Below are positions 17,703 through 25,349 of a stretch of 64,000 bases of DNA, one piece after another. The DNA comes from Bacillota bacterium (GTDB lineage: Bacteria > Bacillota > UBA4882 > UBA8346). The position numbers and the translations under genes are program-made. The stretch covers positions 1-64,000 of the forward strand of contig JAEZFP010000048.1 of the NCBI GenBank assembly GCA_023417475.1, read 5' to 3'. Every line of letters starts with the position of its first letter. The first letter of the stretch is position 1. The notes under the pieces are model-generated. The model saw only the letters and a program-made list of their open reading frames with translations. It searched no databases and was not told the DNA's origin.

Positions 17703-18524
17703 ATGAATAAAAAAGTTGCTTTAATTACAGGTGCATCATCCGGCATTGGAATGGCAACTGCATTGGAACTTCAGGCAAAGGGATTTACCGTCTATGGAGC
17801 AGCCCGCCGGACAGACAAAATGAAAAACTTTGCCGGAAAAGGTATTCACACCGTTGCACTTGATGTAACGGACGAAGCTTCCATGATTTCCTGCGTGAAT
17901 ACAATTTTTGAAAAGGAAGGCCGTATCGATGTGCTGGTCAATAATGCCGGATATGGTTCCTATGGTGCCATCGAAGATGTAACGATGGAAGAAGCGCGCC
18001 GTCAGTTGGATGTCAATTTGTTTGGTCTTGCACGGATGACACAGCTTGTGCTACCCTCTATGCGCAAGAATAAGTTCGGTAAAATCGTGAATATATCATC
18101 CATGGGCGGTAAGATTGCCACACCATTCGGCGGTTGGTACCACACCACCAAATTTGCCGTGGAAGGCTTTTCCGACTGTCTGCGTATGGAAGTAGCACCC
18201 TTCGGCATTGATATCATTGTGATGGAACCCGGTGGAATCAAAACTGACTGGGGAATCATTGCGGCGGAACATTTGAAACAGTCTTCCGCCAAGGGCGCTT
18301 ATGCCGCACAGGCAAGTCATGTTGCAGAGGGCATGATGAAAGTATATACAGGTGACAACCTTTCAAAGCCTGAAGTGATTGCCAAAACTATCGCAAAGGC
18401 CGTAACGGCCAAAAAGCCTAAAACACGCTATCTTGTCGGATACGCCGCAAAGCCTTCCGTTTTTTTAAAACGAATCACCAGTGACCGAGTATTTGATAAA
18501 ATGATCCAAAAAATGATGGGCTGA
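17703..18524 (+). CDS. Short-chain dehydrogenase/reductase
   Basis: A classical SDR oxidoreductase of 273 residues that uses NAD(P)H. It starts at ATG 17703 after GGAGG. Motifs are intact: the cofactor loop TGASSGIG (residues 9-16), NNAG near residue 80, a catalytic Ser in NISSMGG, and YHTTK with the catalytic Tyr and Lys near residue 150. The substrate is not predictable. Its promoter carries two operators for the divergent TetR protein, so expression is probably induced by an electrophile, ketone or other small molecule. Confidence 0.88.
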   Translation: MNKKVALITGASSGIGMATALELQAKGFTVYGAARRTDKMKNFAGKGIHTVALDVTDEASMISCVNTIFEKEGRIDVLVNNAGYGSYGAIEDVTMEEARRQLDVNLFGLARMTQLVLPSMRKNKFGKIVNISSMGGKIATPFGGWYHTTKFAVEGFSDCLRMEVAPFGIDIIVMEPGGIKTDWGIIAAEHLKQSSAKGAYAAQASHVAEGMMKVYTGDNLSKPEVIAKTIAKAVTAKKPKTRYLVGYAAKPSVFLKRITSDRVFDKMIQKMMG

Positions 18525-18575
18525 GATAAATTTTTGATGTTACTGTTCCGATCAGGTCAAGGATTGTAATAACGG

Positions 18576-18624
18576 CTACACCAAAAGCCAATGCTTTCAT
18601 TGAAAACATTGGCTTTTGGTGTAG
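18576..18624. terminator. Long perfect hairpin after the SDR gene
   Basis: CTACACCAAAAGCCAATG (18576-18593) is repeated exactly in inverse at 18607-18624, an 18-bp perfect stem with a 13-base loop. There is no T run on the plus side, so it may be a factor-assisted or bidirectional terminator between the converging SDR and radC remnant. Confidence 0.6.
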
Positions 18625-18664
18625 GCAAAATAAAACAAGCTCATTATCGTTGCCAATGCAGTGG

Positions 18665-18995
18665 TATTAATCATCTCCGATGATTATGGCCTAAAACCAC
18701 TCCGGCGGCCGAATTAATGACAGCATTCTTAAAAACTTCCCGGGGACGAACCGGCGTTGAACCAAGTATACCTACTGCAACAGTTTCATACTTAAGTATC
18801 TGGTTCTTCGTATTCAAATGAAGAACAACAAAATGCTCCCGGTCTTCATAACGTAACTTAGGCATAAGAAAATCCACTACATCTTGAGGTCGCCGAATAA
18901 TAAACCGTCCGTATTTGGCATTGACGCAAGAATCTTGGTTAATTCCAAGATAGCTTTAATCTGTTTAGCCTTCACAGGGCCGATGCCTTAAACCA
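18665..18995 (-). pseudogene. Decayed radC (JAB-domain DNA repair protein)
   Basis: Minus-strand fragments match the RadC pattern in order but in different frames: a helix-hairpin-helix piece (GIGPVKAKQIKAILEL, near 18990), a link (RRPQDVVDFLMPKLRY), and the core EHFVVLHLNTKNQIL ... VRPREVFKNAVINSAAGVVL. The metal-binding HNHPSGD motif is lost: the frame reads GHNHRR and stops. A frameshift separates the first and second pieces. The N-terminal third is absent. RadC copies are common on phages and integrative elements, so this supports mobile ancestry of the region. Confidence 0.82.
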
Positions 18996-19011
18996 GTGAA
19001 TCTAATGTTTA

Positions 19012-19221
19012 TCATTCATTTCTTTCCCTTACAATCAAACCCCCAGGCTCACAATTGAGCGCCTTACAAATCCGCTCAATCACCGATAAATCTACCCGTG
19101 TGCTTGTATTATTATAAATCGCATACAGGGTATTTTTATTTACCCCGCTTTTTTCTTGTAACTCCGGAACCTTCATTTTATTTCTCTCAAACATGAGTCT
19201 GTCTAATGCAAATTTAACCAC
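19012..19221 (-). CDS. Xre/Cro-type HTH repressor (YozG-like), second copy
   Basis: A 69-residue regulator nearly identical to the one at 14800-15006, including LQEKSGVNKNTLYAIYNN. It lies 28 bases after the Xre gene at 19250-19582 on the same strand and is probably co-transcribed with it. The start codon is GTG or the second codon context differs from copy 1 (MV against MI). Its partner operator AATGAAGT, seen beside copy 1, is not visible upstream of cassette 3, so it may act elsewhere, for example on cassette 1. Confidence 0.83.
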   Translation of the reverse strand: MVKFALDRLMFERNKMKVPELQEKSGVNKNTLYAIYNNTSTRVDLSVIERICKALNCEPGGLIVRERNE

Positions 19222-19249
19222 TTGGACAGTCTCCTATCTGTTTTTTCCC

Positions 19250-19582
19250 TCAAGGTATCAGCCGATTCTTTATTAACATCGCCTCAATTACTTTCTTAAT
19301 AACTTTCTGATCTTCCTCACTTAACTTTTCAACCGCTTCAAAGTATTTCTTAAGCTCTTTATCATGAATTTGAATTTCATTGGAGTCCGCATCCGTTACT
19401 AAATAATCCAAACTCACATGAAAAAGGTCGCGAAGTTTTAATAATGCATCAATTGAGGGGCGCGAAGCATTGTTTTCGTATCGGCTAATATGCTTGGGAT
19501 GAACCTCTAATATTTCGGCTAATTCTTGTTGGGAGATGTTTTTCCCTTTACGCAGCTGTTTGAGTTTTTCGCCAATGCTCAT
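19250..19582 (-). CDS. Xre/Cro-type HTH repressor, cassette 3
   Basis: A 110-residue repressor from ATG 19582 (MSIGEKLKQL), chosen for GAGGTGG nine bases upstream. The helix-turn-helix covers ISQQELAEILEVHPKHISRY (about residues 16-35), then ASRPSIDALLKLRDLF. The acidic helical C-terminus (SEEDQKVIKKVIEAM) is typical of phage-type repressors that dimerise. It is divergent from copy 3 of the 102-residue gene; AATAATGT repeats over the copy 3 promoter are its likely operators. Confidence 0.86.
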   Translation of the reverse strand: MSIGEKLKQLRKGKNISQQELAEILEVHPKHISRYENNASRPSIDALLKLRDLFHVSLDYLVTDADSNEIQIHDKELKKYFEAVEKLSEEDQKVIKKVIEAMLIKNRLIP

Positions 19583-19652
19583 GGAGTAATGCCACCTCAT
19601 TTATTAATGATCATCGATAAAGAGTAATGATTCAAAATTATCACATTATTTG

Positions 19653-19711
19653 TTGACAAATAGGTAATGAATAATGTAGAATAATGTCAAGTAAAATAAT
19701 TCCAATAATGT
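19653..19711 (+). promoter_or_regulatory. Promoter and repeated operator of cassette 3
   Basis: TTGACA (19653-19658), 18-base spacer, TAGAAT (19677-19682). AATAATGT occurs three times: 19670-19677, 19680-19687 and 19704-19711, the first two over the -10. Related TAATGA words lie nearby. A leader of about 210 bases precedes the gene. Confidence 0.7.
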
Positions 19712-19895
19712 AAAAACGGTTTATTTTTTCCTCCTCGTATAACGAAAGAGGCTAATTTGGCGTAACCTGTGTAACTTATTCTGCAAATTCCAAAGTTTCC
19801 CTCTTTAATGCTAAACTTCATGAAATGTTATTTTTGTTGAACATTGCAAAAAACATTAATCTCTCAAGTATTAGCTTAAAAGGAGGCCACGTCCC

Positions 19896-20204
19896 ATGCT
19901 CAACTCCCGTACCACCGGCATCCAAAAATTCATTCTCGACCGCCTCGTCCAAATCCACGACGAGATCGTCATCGCCGACCCCGAACACCGGCAACTGGGC
20001 GAGCGTCCGGATAAACTGCTGCAACAACTCAGCGACCAACTGTCAGCGCCCGACCGGCAATTGCTCGACCAATACGACTGCGTCCGCCTGGAGCAGTTCT
20101 GCCGCCAGGATGAATTGATCTACAACGAAGGCCTGATGGACGGCATCCGCTTCGGCTATTGGGTGGCGCTGGTTGGGCGGGGAGTGGAGAAGATCAAGGT
20201 CTAA
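19896..20204 (+). CDS. 102-residue repeated cassette protein, copy 3
   Basis: It differs from copy 1 at twelve positions, with changes concentrated in residues 32-68 (Q32R, E40K, T46S, R48Q, P50S, T51A, L52P, A63V, L68F); the last third is almost invariant. The ribosome site and leader end (GGAGGCCACGTCCC before ATG) are the same as copy 1. The hairpin that follows copies 1 and 2 is absent here. All three frames are intact, which argues for selection. Function unknown. Confidence 0.8.
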   Translation: MLNSRTTGIQKFILDRLVQIHDEIVIADPEHRQLGERPDKLLQQLSDQLSAPDRQLLDQYDCVRLEQFCRQDELIYNEGLMDGIRFGYWVALVGRGVEKIKV

Positions 20205-20312
20205 ACGGTACGAGTAAAGTAACCGGGAAGAAGTAAACCGTGATTTAAATGGTAGATGATAATTGAGGAAGGTCTGTAAACGGGGACGATGAAACCGACA
20301 AAATAATCGTTC

Positions 20313-21119
20313 TTACGTTAAGCGGGTTGGATGACTAGCGCGAAAACTTTGCAGCAATTCAACAGACTTCTTTAGCGCATCCACAGTCTTAACTTCTATT
20401 ACAACTCGCAAATTACGATTTCCGGCGAACCTAAGCATTTCATGGATATCAATTATTCCGCTAAAAAGTACTTGGTGATCGCTTTTTCCATTATAATCAT
20501 GTAAATGCATATGGCTAATTTTGCCTTCCCATTTTAAAAGAATTTCTTTTTCTTTAAAACCCGATTTCCCGTCATGTCCAGTATCCCAAGTGAAAAAGAG
20601 TCCATCCATCTCTGCTAACTTAGCGATTGCTCCGGTAATAAATGAATAATAAAAGTTATTACAATTTTCTATACATACCCTTACGTTTGATTTCTCTGCT
20701 GTTTTCAATAGCTTTTTGAATGAAGTTATTAAGTTTTGTAAAAATTTTGCTTGATATTTCTCGTAGATCCAGACCTTTTGACTAGGCAAAGTAAAAAATA
20801 TACCGGAATTGATGTGAAGATTTACCAAATGAATACCGGCTTGTGATGCCCAAATTATTGCTTCACAACAACGGTCTAAATTGGCTCGCCGAATCGCTGG
20901 ATGAAACGATGCCAAATCAATTTCTTCGGGCAAATGTAAAGTAAACTCAATATTTTTTTCGTTGGATAATTTTCTTATCAAATCGGGAGCCAGATTTTCC
21001 GGGCAAAAGTCGGGTATGTTCATATTTAATTCAATAAATGAAAGCCCCAAATCCTTACATATTGCAATATTGCTGTTGATATCCGGTAATTCGATTAATG
21101 CCGGCATCCCAAGTTTCAT
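20313..21119 (-). CDS. Sugar phosphate isomerase/epimerase-like TIM-barrel protein
   Basis: A 268-residue xylose-isomerase-like TIM barrel (AP endonuclease 2 superfamily). Likely metal ligands are visible in order: Glu in VRVCIENCNN, Asp/His in FFTWDTGHDG, His in ISHMHLHDYNG, and Glu in LRVVIEVK. Such proteins isomerise or epimerise sugars, or act on inositol derivatives; the substrate is unknown. No signal peptide, so it is cytoplasmic. It stands alone on the minus strand. Confidence 0.8.
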   Translation of the reverse strand: MKLGMPALIELPDINSNIAICKDLGLSFIELNMNIPDFCPENLAPDLIRKLSNEKNIEFTLHLPEEIDLASFHPAIRRANLDRCCEAIIWASQAGIHLVNLHINSGIFFTLPSQKVWIYEKYQAKFLQNLITSFKKLLKTAEKSNVRVCIENCNNFYYSFITGAIAKLAEMDGLFFTWDTGHDGKSGFKEKEILLKWEGKISHMHLHDYNGKSDHQVLFSGIIDIHEMLRFAGNRNLRVVIEVKTVDALKKSVELLQSFRASHPTRLT

Positions 21120-21411
21120 TCGATGAATCCTTTCTATGTGAGACGAAAGTTAAATTGTAATTAGCCATTCAACTGTTTCATATAAAATAAGATTATTCAA
21201 GTACTTCTCGTTGATTATTACCTTTCAAAAAAACAAGTTAAATAGTGAATTAGTTTGAGTATTAACGGTATGATTTCGACAATTAAAAATCATCCCCTCT
21301 ATAAAATGTAGGAACCAGAAAGGGAGTATTGTTTATATGTCAAATTAATGTTCTTGATGTGAAAGCTTGATGTTGTAACTATATTCTTAAGGATCGGTTG
21401 TAAAAACGAAT
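21120..21411. other. Divergent intergenic region
   Basis: About 290 AT-rich bases between the TIM-barrel gene (minus) and the pentapeptide gene (plus). It should hold both promoters, but no close consensus pair is evident. Confidence 0.4.
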
Positions 21412-22065
21412 ATGAATATCGTCCATCCGCAAATACCAAAAGAGCTCACCCGGATTGCTGATCTTTCTTGCTATGCCCGGCCCTTTCTGCTGGAAGAGTT
21501 GCCGATCGTCGCCGTTGCAAGCCGCGAAACGCGGATTCAAGACGCGGAATTCGGTAAAATGGATATTCGCAAGAGCATTTTCGAGGATAGTATCTTTCAT
21601 CATTGCAATTTTGAAAAGGCAAGCTTTGTTGATGTTCTATTTCATGATTGCGACTTGTCAAACAGTAAATTTTCCGGAGCCTATTTCGAACGGTGTAAAT
21701 TTATATCCTGTAAATGTATTGGGATCGATATGAGCGATACGGTAATCAAACAAACAATTTTTGAACAATCGAATTTACAATATGCAAATTTCAATAAAAC
21801 AAAACTGACGGATGTCTCGTTTGAACACGTTGATTTTACTGAGTCGTCCATGGCTGAAGCAACATTGAAAAGATTTAACGCAACGGATTCGCAATTTGTG
21901 AGAAATAACTTTTTCAAAACGCTTTTGGCAACCGTGGACTTTTCAAATAATGAGTTGGTTGCGCCATTGGTATCGACTCCGCCGGTTGAGCTCAAAGGAG
22001 CGACAGTCGATATGTTTCAAGCAGCCGATTTAATTAGCCTTTGGGGTGTTATTGTGAAACGGTGA
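21412..22065 (+). CDS. Pentapeptide-repeat protein
   Basis: A 217-residue protein whose residues 40-185 follow the A(D/N)LXX-type five-residue periodicity with central Phe, Leu or Met (for example FHHCNFEKASFVDVLF). This forms a right-handed quadrilateral beta helix. Members such as Qnr and McbG mimic DNA and protect gyrase, but many have unknown roles and nothing here links it to quinolone resistance. It is cytoplasmic, with no signal peptide. It is a single gene with no clear partner. Confidence 0.82.
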   Translation: MNIVHPQIPKELTRIADLSCYARPFLLEELPIVAVASRETRIQDAEFGKMDIRKSIFEDSIFHHCNFEKASFVDVLFHDCDLSNSKFSGAYFERCKFISCKCIGIDMSDTVIKQTIFEQSNLQYANFNKTKLTDVSFEHVDFTESSMAEATLKRFNATDSQFVRNNFFKTLLATVDFSNNELVAPLVSTPPVELKGATVDMFQAADLISLWGVIVKR

Positions 22066-22209
22066 TCAAATGTTGCAGGAATGACTGATTTGCATGCCGG
22101 AGTGGCGGACTACTTAACTACCAATTATTTGTTGGCAATTCAGGCAACAAAAATAACTCCTACATACTACGAAGGAGAATGAGCAGCTATAAAAAGTCAA
22201 TAGGGTAAA

Positions 22210-22408
22210 TCAATTTTTAAGGGTCAAATATTCTTCTAACGTTATGGCATACACATTGGTTATTTTGTTATTTTCATCAGGCGATTCCGCGATTAGTCTC
22301 ATTCCATTTTTCTGGGCTACCTTTTGAGAAGCAATATATGCAATGTAAAGCCGCTAAGTCCTCCATAACCAATTCTCGTAAAACAAGTCTTTGCGTTTCA
22401 ATCTTCAT
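22210..22408 (-). pseudogene. GNAT acetyltransferase remnant
   Basis: The minus strand starts like a RimJ-type GNAT (MKIETQRLVLRELVMEDLAAL) at 22408, then jumps straight to the C-terminal part in another frame (YIASQKVAQKNGMRLIAE ... VYAITLEEYLTL, stop at 22210). About 100 central residues, including most of the acetyl-CoA site, are missing and the join is out of frame. This is a deletion relic. Confidence 0.8.
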
Positions 22409-22509
22409 TTTCTTGCCCTCGCTTTGTTGGTTCGGTGGCTGTGCCTGATCTCCGAAAGAGCGAGATATTTGCCTATATTCTCTTTGAACTCGGTTGCCGT
22501 AATTAGCAT
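22405..22509 (-). pseudogene. Phd/YefM antitoxin N-terminal remnant
   Basis: The frame begins MLITATEFKENIGKYLALSE, the N-terminus typical of Phd/YefM-family antitoxins, then diverges into a basic tail and stops after 34 residues at the GNAT remnant. The DNA-binding start is present, the toxin-binding end is not, and no toxin gene is adjacent. Confidence 0.65.
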
Positions 22510-22958
22510 AAAACGTCCGATTATCTTTAATATAAGTATACGTAAATTGAACGAAATTTTCAAAGGCCAATCGTACGGTTTTTTCAACTTGATTTCTGCT
22601 TAATCTATCGAAGCGCCGGACCGGGATAGTGTCATCGGCCCCCCGGCGTGCCGGGGAGGCCGACTACTTGAAAAAATAGACTTCGCTTGTTCCAAATTGT
22701 TAGCTTTTGAGAAAATATCCCATGGCGCCCCCTCTCTTCCACCGCTTCGAACCGGCTGTCATTCAAAAGAGAGGGGGATTGTAAAAAGTTGGATCAAGTA
22801 TTGGCTATCGAAGGGGGGTGAGTCGCGCCCCATTTTCATTCCTTCGCTTGCCCCGACCAGTCGGGGTGGACACTACTTAGAATAACTTTTGGCCTATGTC
22901 GTCACCTAATTTTCTTAATTCGCTTGCGCGAGCAGCGACGGGTAGCTAGCGTGGACGA

Positions 22959-23519
22959 CTACTTAACCAACGCGCTTCCCAACCTATTCGCGCGCTCCAA
23001 AACCTTGGCGGGAACTTCTTTGCGAATACTGGTTCCGCCGTAATTGATGATTCCGGCTATTTGGTAAGCGCCGCCCCGCAATACCCGTTTTACCGAATTT
23101 ACGGCGCCGCTATCGTTAAACGGCCACGGGGCGGCCGCTACGGCAATAATCATTGCTTTTTTCCCTTTTTGACGAGGTTTGGGAAATCTCCCCTGGGAGA
23201 AATCCTCGAAGGTAGTGACATTCCGGTCAAAAAGATTTTTCAAAACCCCGCTCATATTTCTCCAATACGATGGCGTGCCAATGATCACGGCGTCGGCCGC
23301 CAGCATTTTTCCGCCGATCCGTTGGGCGTCATCTCCCGCTAAAACACATTCGTGATTCGGTCTGCAACGCAAACACCCCAGGCAGGGTTTTACCGTTAGT
23401 TGATACACATCCACCCATTCAACTTGGTGTTCGCCGGGAATACCCGCTTGGATCGCGTGTAAGATTTGGACTGTCGATCCTTCTTGCCGTGGTGAACCGT
23501 TTAGAATTAAAACTTTCAT
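22959..23519 (-). CDS. NADPH-dependent FMN reductase (flavodoxin fold)
   Basis: A 186-residue flavodoxin-like protein from ATG 23519 (MKVLILNGSPRQEGSTVQIL) after AGGAG; the upstream in-frame start at 23573 overlaps the TetR operator. The FMN phosphate loop is NGSPRQEGST and the second flavin loop is GTPSYWRNMSG. Cys residues in PCLGCLRCRPNHEC recall iron-sulfur flavoproteins, with the CxxC spacing of that family. It may reduce quinones, metals or other electrophiles. A TetR palindrome lies 32 bases upstream of the start, so it is under control of the neighbouring repressor. Confidence 0.82.
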   Translation of the reverse strand: MKVLILNGSPRQEGSTVQILHAIQAGIPGEHQVEWVDVYQLTVKPCLGCLRCRPNHECVLAGDDAQRIGGKMLAADAVIIGTPSYWRNMSGVLKNLFDRNVTTFEDFSQGRFPKPRQKGKKAMIIAVAAAPWPFNDSGAVNSVKRVLRGGAYQIAGIINYGGTSIRKEVPAKVLERANRLGSALVK

Positions 23520-23550
23520 GATCAAGCTCCTCTCATATTCTCCTTTTAGA

Positions 23551-23564
23551 ACTGAACGTTCAGT
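23551..23564. promoter_or_regulatory. TetR operator, flavin reductase side
   Basis: ACTGAACGTTCAGT is a perfect 14-base palindrome between the repressor stop and the reductase start. A near copy lies upstream of the repressor at 24215-24228, so both genes are probably bound by it. Confidence 0.75.
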
Positions 23565-23584
23565 AAAACACAATCAAAAAATTT

Positions 23585-24193
23585 TTATTCATGATATTTA
23601 TGGTATGCGCCATGAGTCGCCGTAAAAATTTTAATAAACGTTTTTTGGTATTCCGCTTGGTCCATTTCAAAATAATCGAGCCATGAATCACTAAAACATA
23701 AAAAGGCGTAGGTTGGAATGATATTAGTAAAAAACTCAGCCATTAAGCGTTCTTTCCGTTCATAGGGCAGCTGAGCGTTTTTTTCAGCAAACGCTTCGTC
23801 GACTTTTACCAACGCTTCGACAATTTGATAAATGATTGGCTGTTTGGCCGTTTTTTTTAAGGAATCCATTAGAATAATCCGTATTAGATCGGCGTTTTTT
23901 TCGTTAAAATCCCGGTAATGATCTTGCATCCGCTCCGGCAACCGCGCCGCTTTGGTTTGATGGCTATCCGCTTGGGCCACTTGCAGCAACCCGCGATACT
24001 CCTGAATAAATCCATCGATTAAAACCGTCAGGATTTCTTCCTTGCTTTTAAAGTGATAGTATATTAACGACTTAGGGACTCCCGCTGTCTTGGCAATCTC
24101 CTCAATCCGTGAACCTTCAAAGCTTTTGTCGGCAAAAACCTTAATAGCGGCTTGCATAATCCGATTTTTGGCATTTGGAATATTATTGGCCAT
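23585..24193 (-). CDS. TetR/AcrR-family repressor
   Basis: A 202-residue TetR-type regulator. The helix-turn-helix reads IEEIAKTAGVPKSLIYYHFK (about residues 30-49). The start is ATG 24193 after AAGGAG. It precedes the flavin reductase on the same strand by 65 bases, with matching palindromes before each gene. It probably senses a toxic or redox-active compound and derepresses itself and the reductase. Confidence 0.87.
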   Translation of the reverse strand: MANNIPNAKNRIMQAAIKVFADKSFEGSRIEEIAKTAGVPKSLIYYHFKSKEEILTVLIDGFIQEYRGLLQVAQADSHQTKAARLPERMQDHYRDFNEKNADLIRIILMDSLKKTAKQPIIYQIVEALVKVDEAFAEKNAQLPYERKERLMAEFFTNIIPTYAFLCFSDSWLDYFEMDQAEYQKTFIKIFTATHGAYHKYHE

Positions 24194-24214
24194 CGGGGCT
24201 CCTTATTCATTCAT

Positions 24215-24228
24215 ACTGAATGTTCGGT
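24215..24228. promoter_or_regulatory. TetR operator, autoregulatory side
   Basis: ACTGAATGTTCGGT matches the site at 23551-23564 at 12 of 14 positions and lies 22 bases before the repressor start, as expected for autoregulation. Confidence 0.7.
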
Positions 24229-24320
24229 ATTAATTATAGTTGATTTTTAATGAATTAGCAAGCGACCTCTCAATTTATTTCGACCCCTGTGGCGCGGCTT
24301 GTGAAATAGGCGTTAAAAAG

Positions 24321-25349
24321 TCAATCGATCCCCGGATCCTCCCATAAGACGGGACGATGGTTCCGGGCCGAATAATAGATCGCTTTGACAAGCTTAAGTG
24401 CGGTAATGGCGGCCCGGCCCCCCAGGGCGAACGGTTCGCCGGTTTGTAAGCACCGGTAAAAATCCGCGATTAAGGCCGCATGGCTGCAGCCCCAGTAAGC
24501 TTTGGCGCCGGTCCGGACATTTTGTTCCGCAAATAGTTCAACCCCGCCGTTCCGGTCGACGACCGTCAGGTCTCCGGCCAACTTCAGGGTTTGCTGTTCA
24601 CATTCGAGCTCAATCTCCACCGGGTCATTTTCCGCATTGCAAACCGTAGCGAAAAATTCGGCCGTCACTCCGTTGGTAAAGGTCAAAAAGGCTTGGGCGG
24701 TATCTTCCACTTCAATCACGCCTTTCAAACCATTCGTGGCGGTGGCCCCTTCGATGCGATACAATTCGCCGACAAACCATTGGAGCAGATCCAAAGTATG
24801 AATGGCTTGATTAATTAAAACACCGCCGCCCTCGGTGGCCCAAGCGCCCCGCCATCCGCTATTGCGGTAATAAGCGGCGTCACGATGCCATTGTAGCTTA
24901 GCGCGGGCGTGACGGACGGCGCCGGCTTGTCCGGAATCAAGTAACGACTTGATCCGCAGCGATGTGCTGTTATAACGATTTTGAAAACAGACGCCAAGCT
25001 GCTTCCCGGATTTATCGGCGACACGGGTCAGCTCCGCCGCATCGGCCAATGAAATCGCCATCGGTTTTTCCAACACAACGTGTTTACCCGATCGCAACGC
25101 TTGCTTGGCCATTTCGGCATGTAAATAATGCGGGGTGCAGATATGAACGACATCGATCTGCGGGTCCTGTAACATTTGGCGATAATCGGTGTAATAGCGA
25201 CAATCATATTGCGCGGCGGCGGCAACCACCTTTTGCCGATCGTTATCCACCACTGCCGCCAAACGCGCTTCCGGCGTTGCTTGGACCGCAGCCGCATGAA
25301 TGCCGCAAATTGTTCCACAGCCGATAATGGCAGTCTGAAAACCACCCAT
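24321..25349 (-). CDS. Gfo/Idh/MocA-family oxidoreductase
   Basis: A 342-residue NAD(P)-dependent sugar or inositol dehydrogenase-like enzyme. The N-terminal Rossmann loop is IIGCGTICGIHAAA (residues 7-20). The family EKP motif (HVVLEKPMA, about residue 92) carries the catalytic Lys. The C-terminal alpha/beta domain holds GGVLINQAIHTLDLLQW with the second conserved His. The substrate is unknown. It is a single gene upstream of the cobalamin operon terminator and on the same strand. Confidence 0.85.
   Translation of the reverse strand: MGGFQTAIIGCGTICGIHAAAVQATPEARLAAVVDNDRQKVVAAAAQYDCRYYTDYRQMLQDPQIDVVHICTPHYLHAEMAKQALRSGKHVVLEKPMAISLADAAELTRVADKSGKQLGVCFQNRYNSTSLRIKSLLDSGQAGAVRHARAKLQWHRDAAYYRNSGWRGAWATEGGGVLINQAIHTLDLLQWFVGELYRIEGATATNGLKGVIEVEDTAQAFLTFTNGVTAEFFATVCNAENDPVEIELECEQQTLKLAGDLTVVDRNGGVELFAEQNVRTGAKAYWGCSHAALIADFYRCLQTGEPFALGGRAAITALKLVKAIYYSARNHRPVLWEDPGID

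Larger units (their letters stand above)
22102..22966. repeat. Dispersed hairpin repeats with a shared ACTACTT tail
   Basis: Four copies of a GTGGACGACTACTTA-like 15-mer on the same strand: 22102-22117, 22656-22671, 22866-22880 and 22951-22966. Two directly follow GC-rich hairpins (CCCCGGC-GT-GCCGGGG, 22641-22656; CCCCGA-n4-TCGGGG, 22851-22866). A further 11-bp stem CCCCCTCTCTT/AAGAGAGGGGG lies at 22728-22777. The last copy forms the end of the flavodoxin-fold gene and supplies its stop codon. No gene other than the remnants above is seen in 22510-22958. This looks like a REP-type family. Confidence 0.6.

Noticed and set aside
19896..20204. Overlapping frames in the repeated cassette gene, for example on the other strand at 16075-16512
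   Set aside because: The plus frame keeps the same length and an invariant C-terminus in all three copies, while the opposite frames differ in length between copies.
21412..22065. A quinolone-resistance (Qnr) gene
   Set aside because: Only the pentapeptide fold is supported; the loops that define Qnr cannot be recognised and the fold is widespread.
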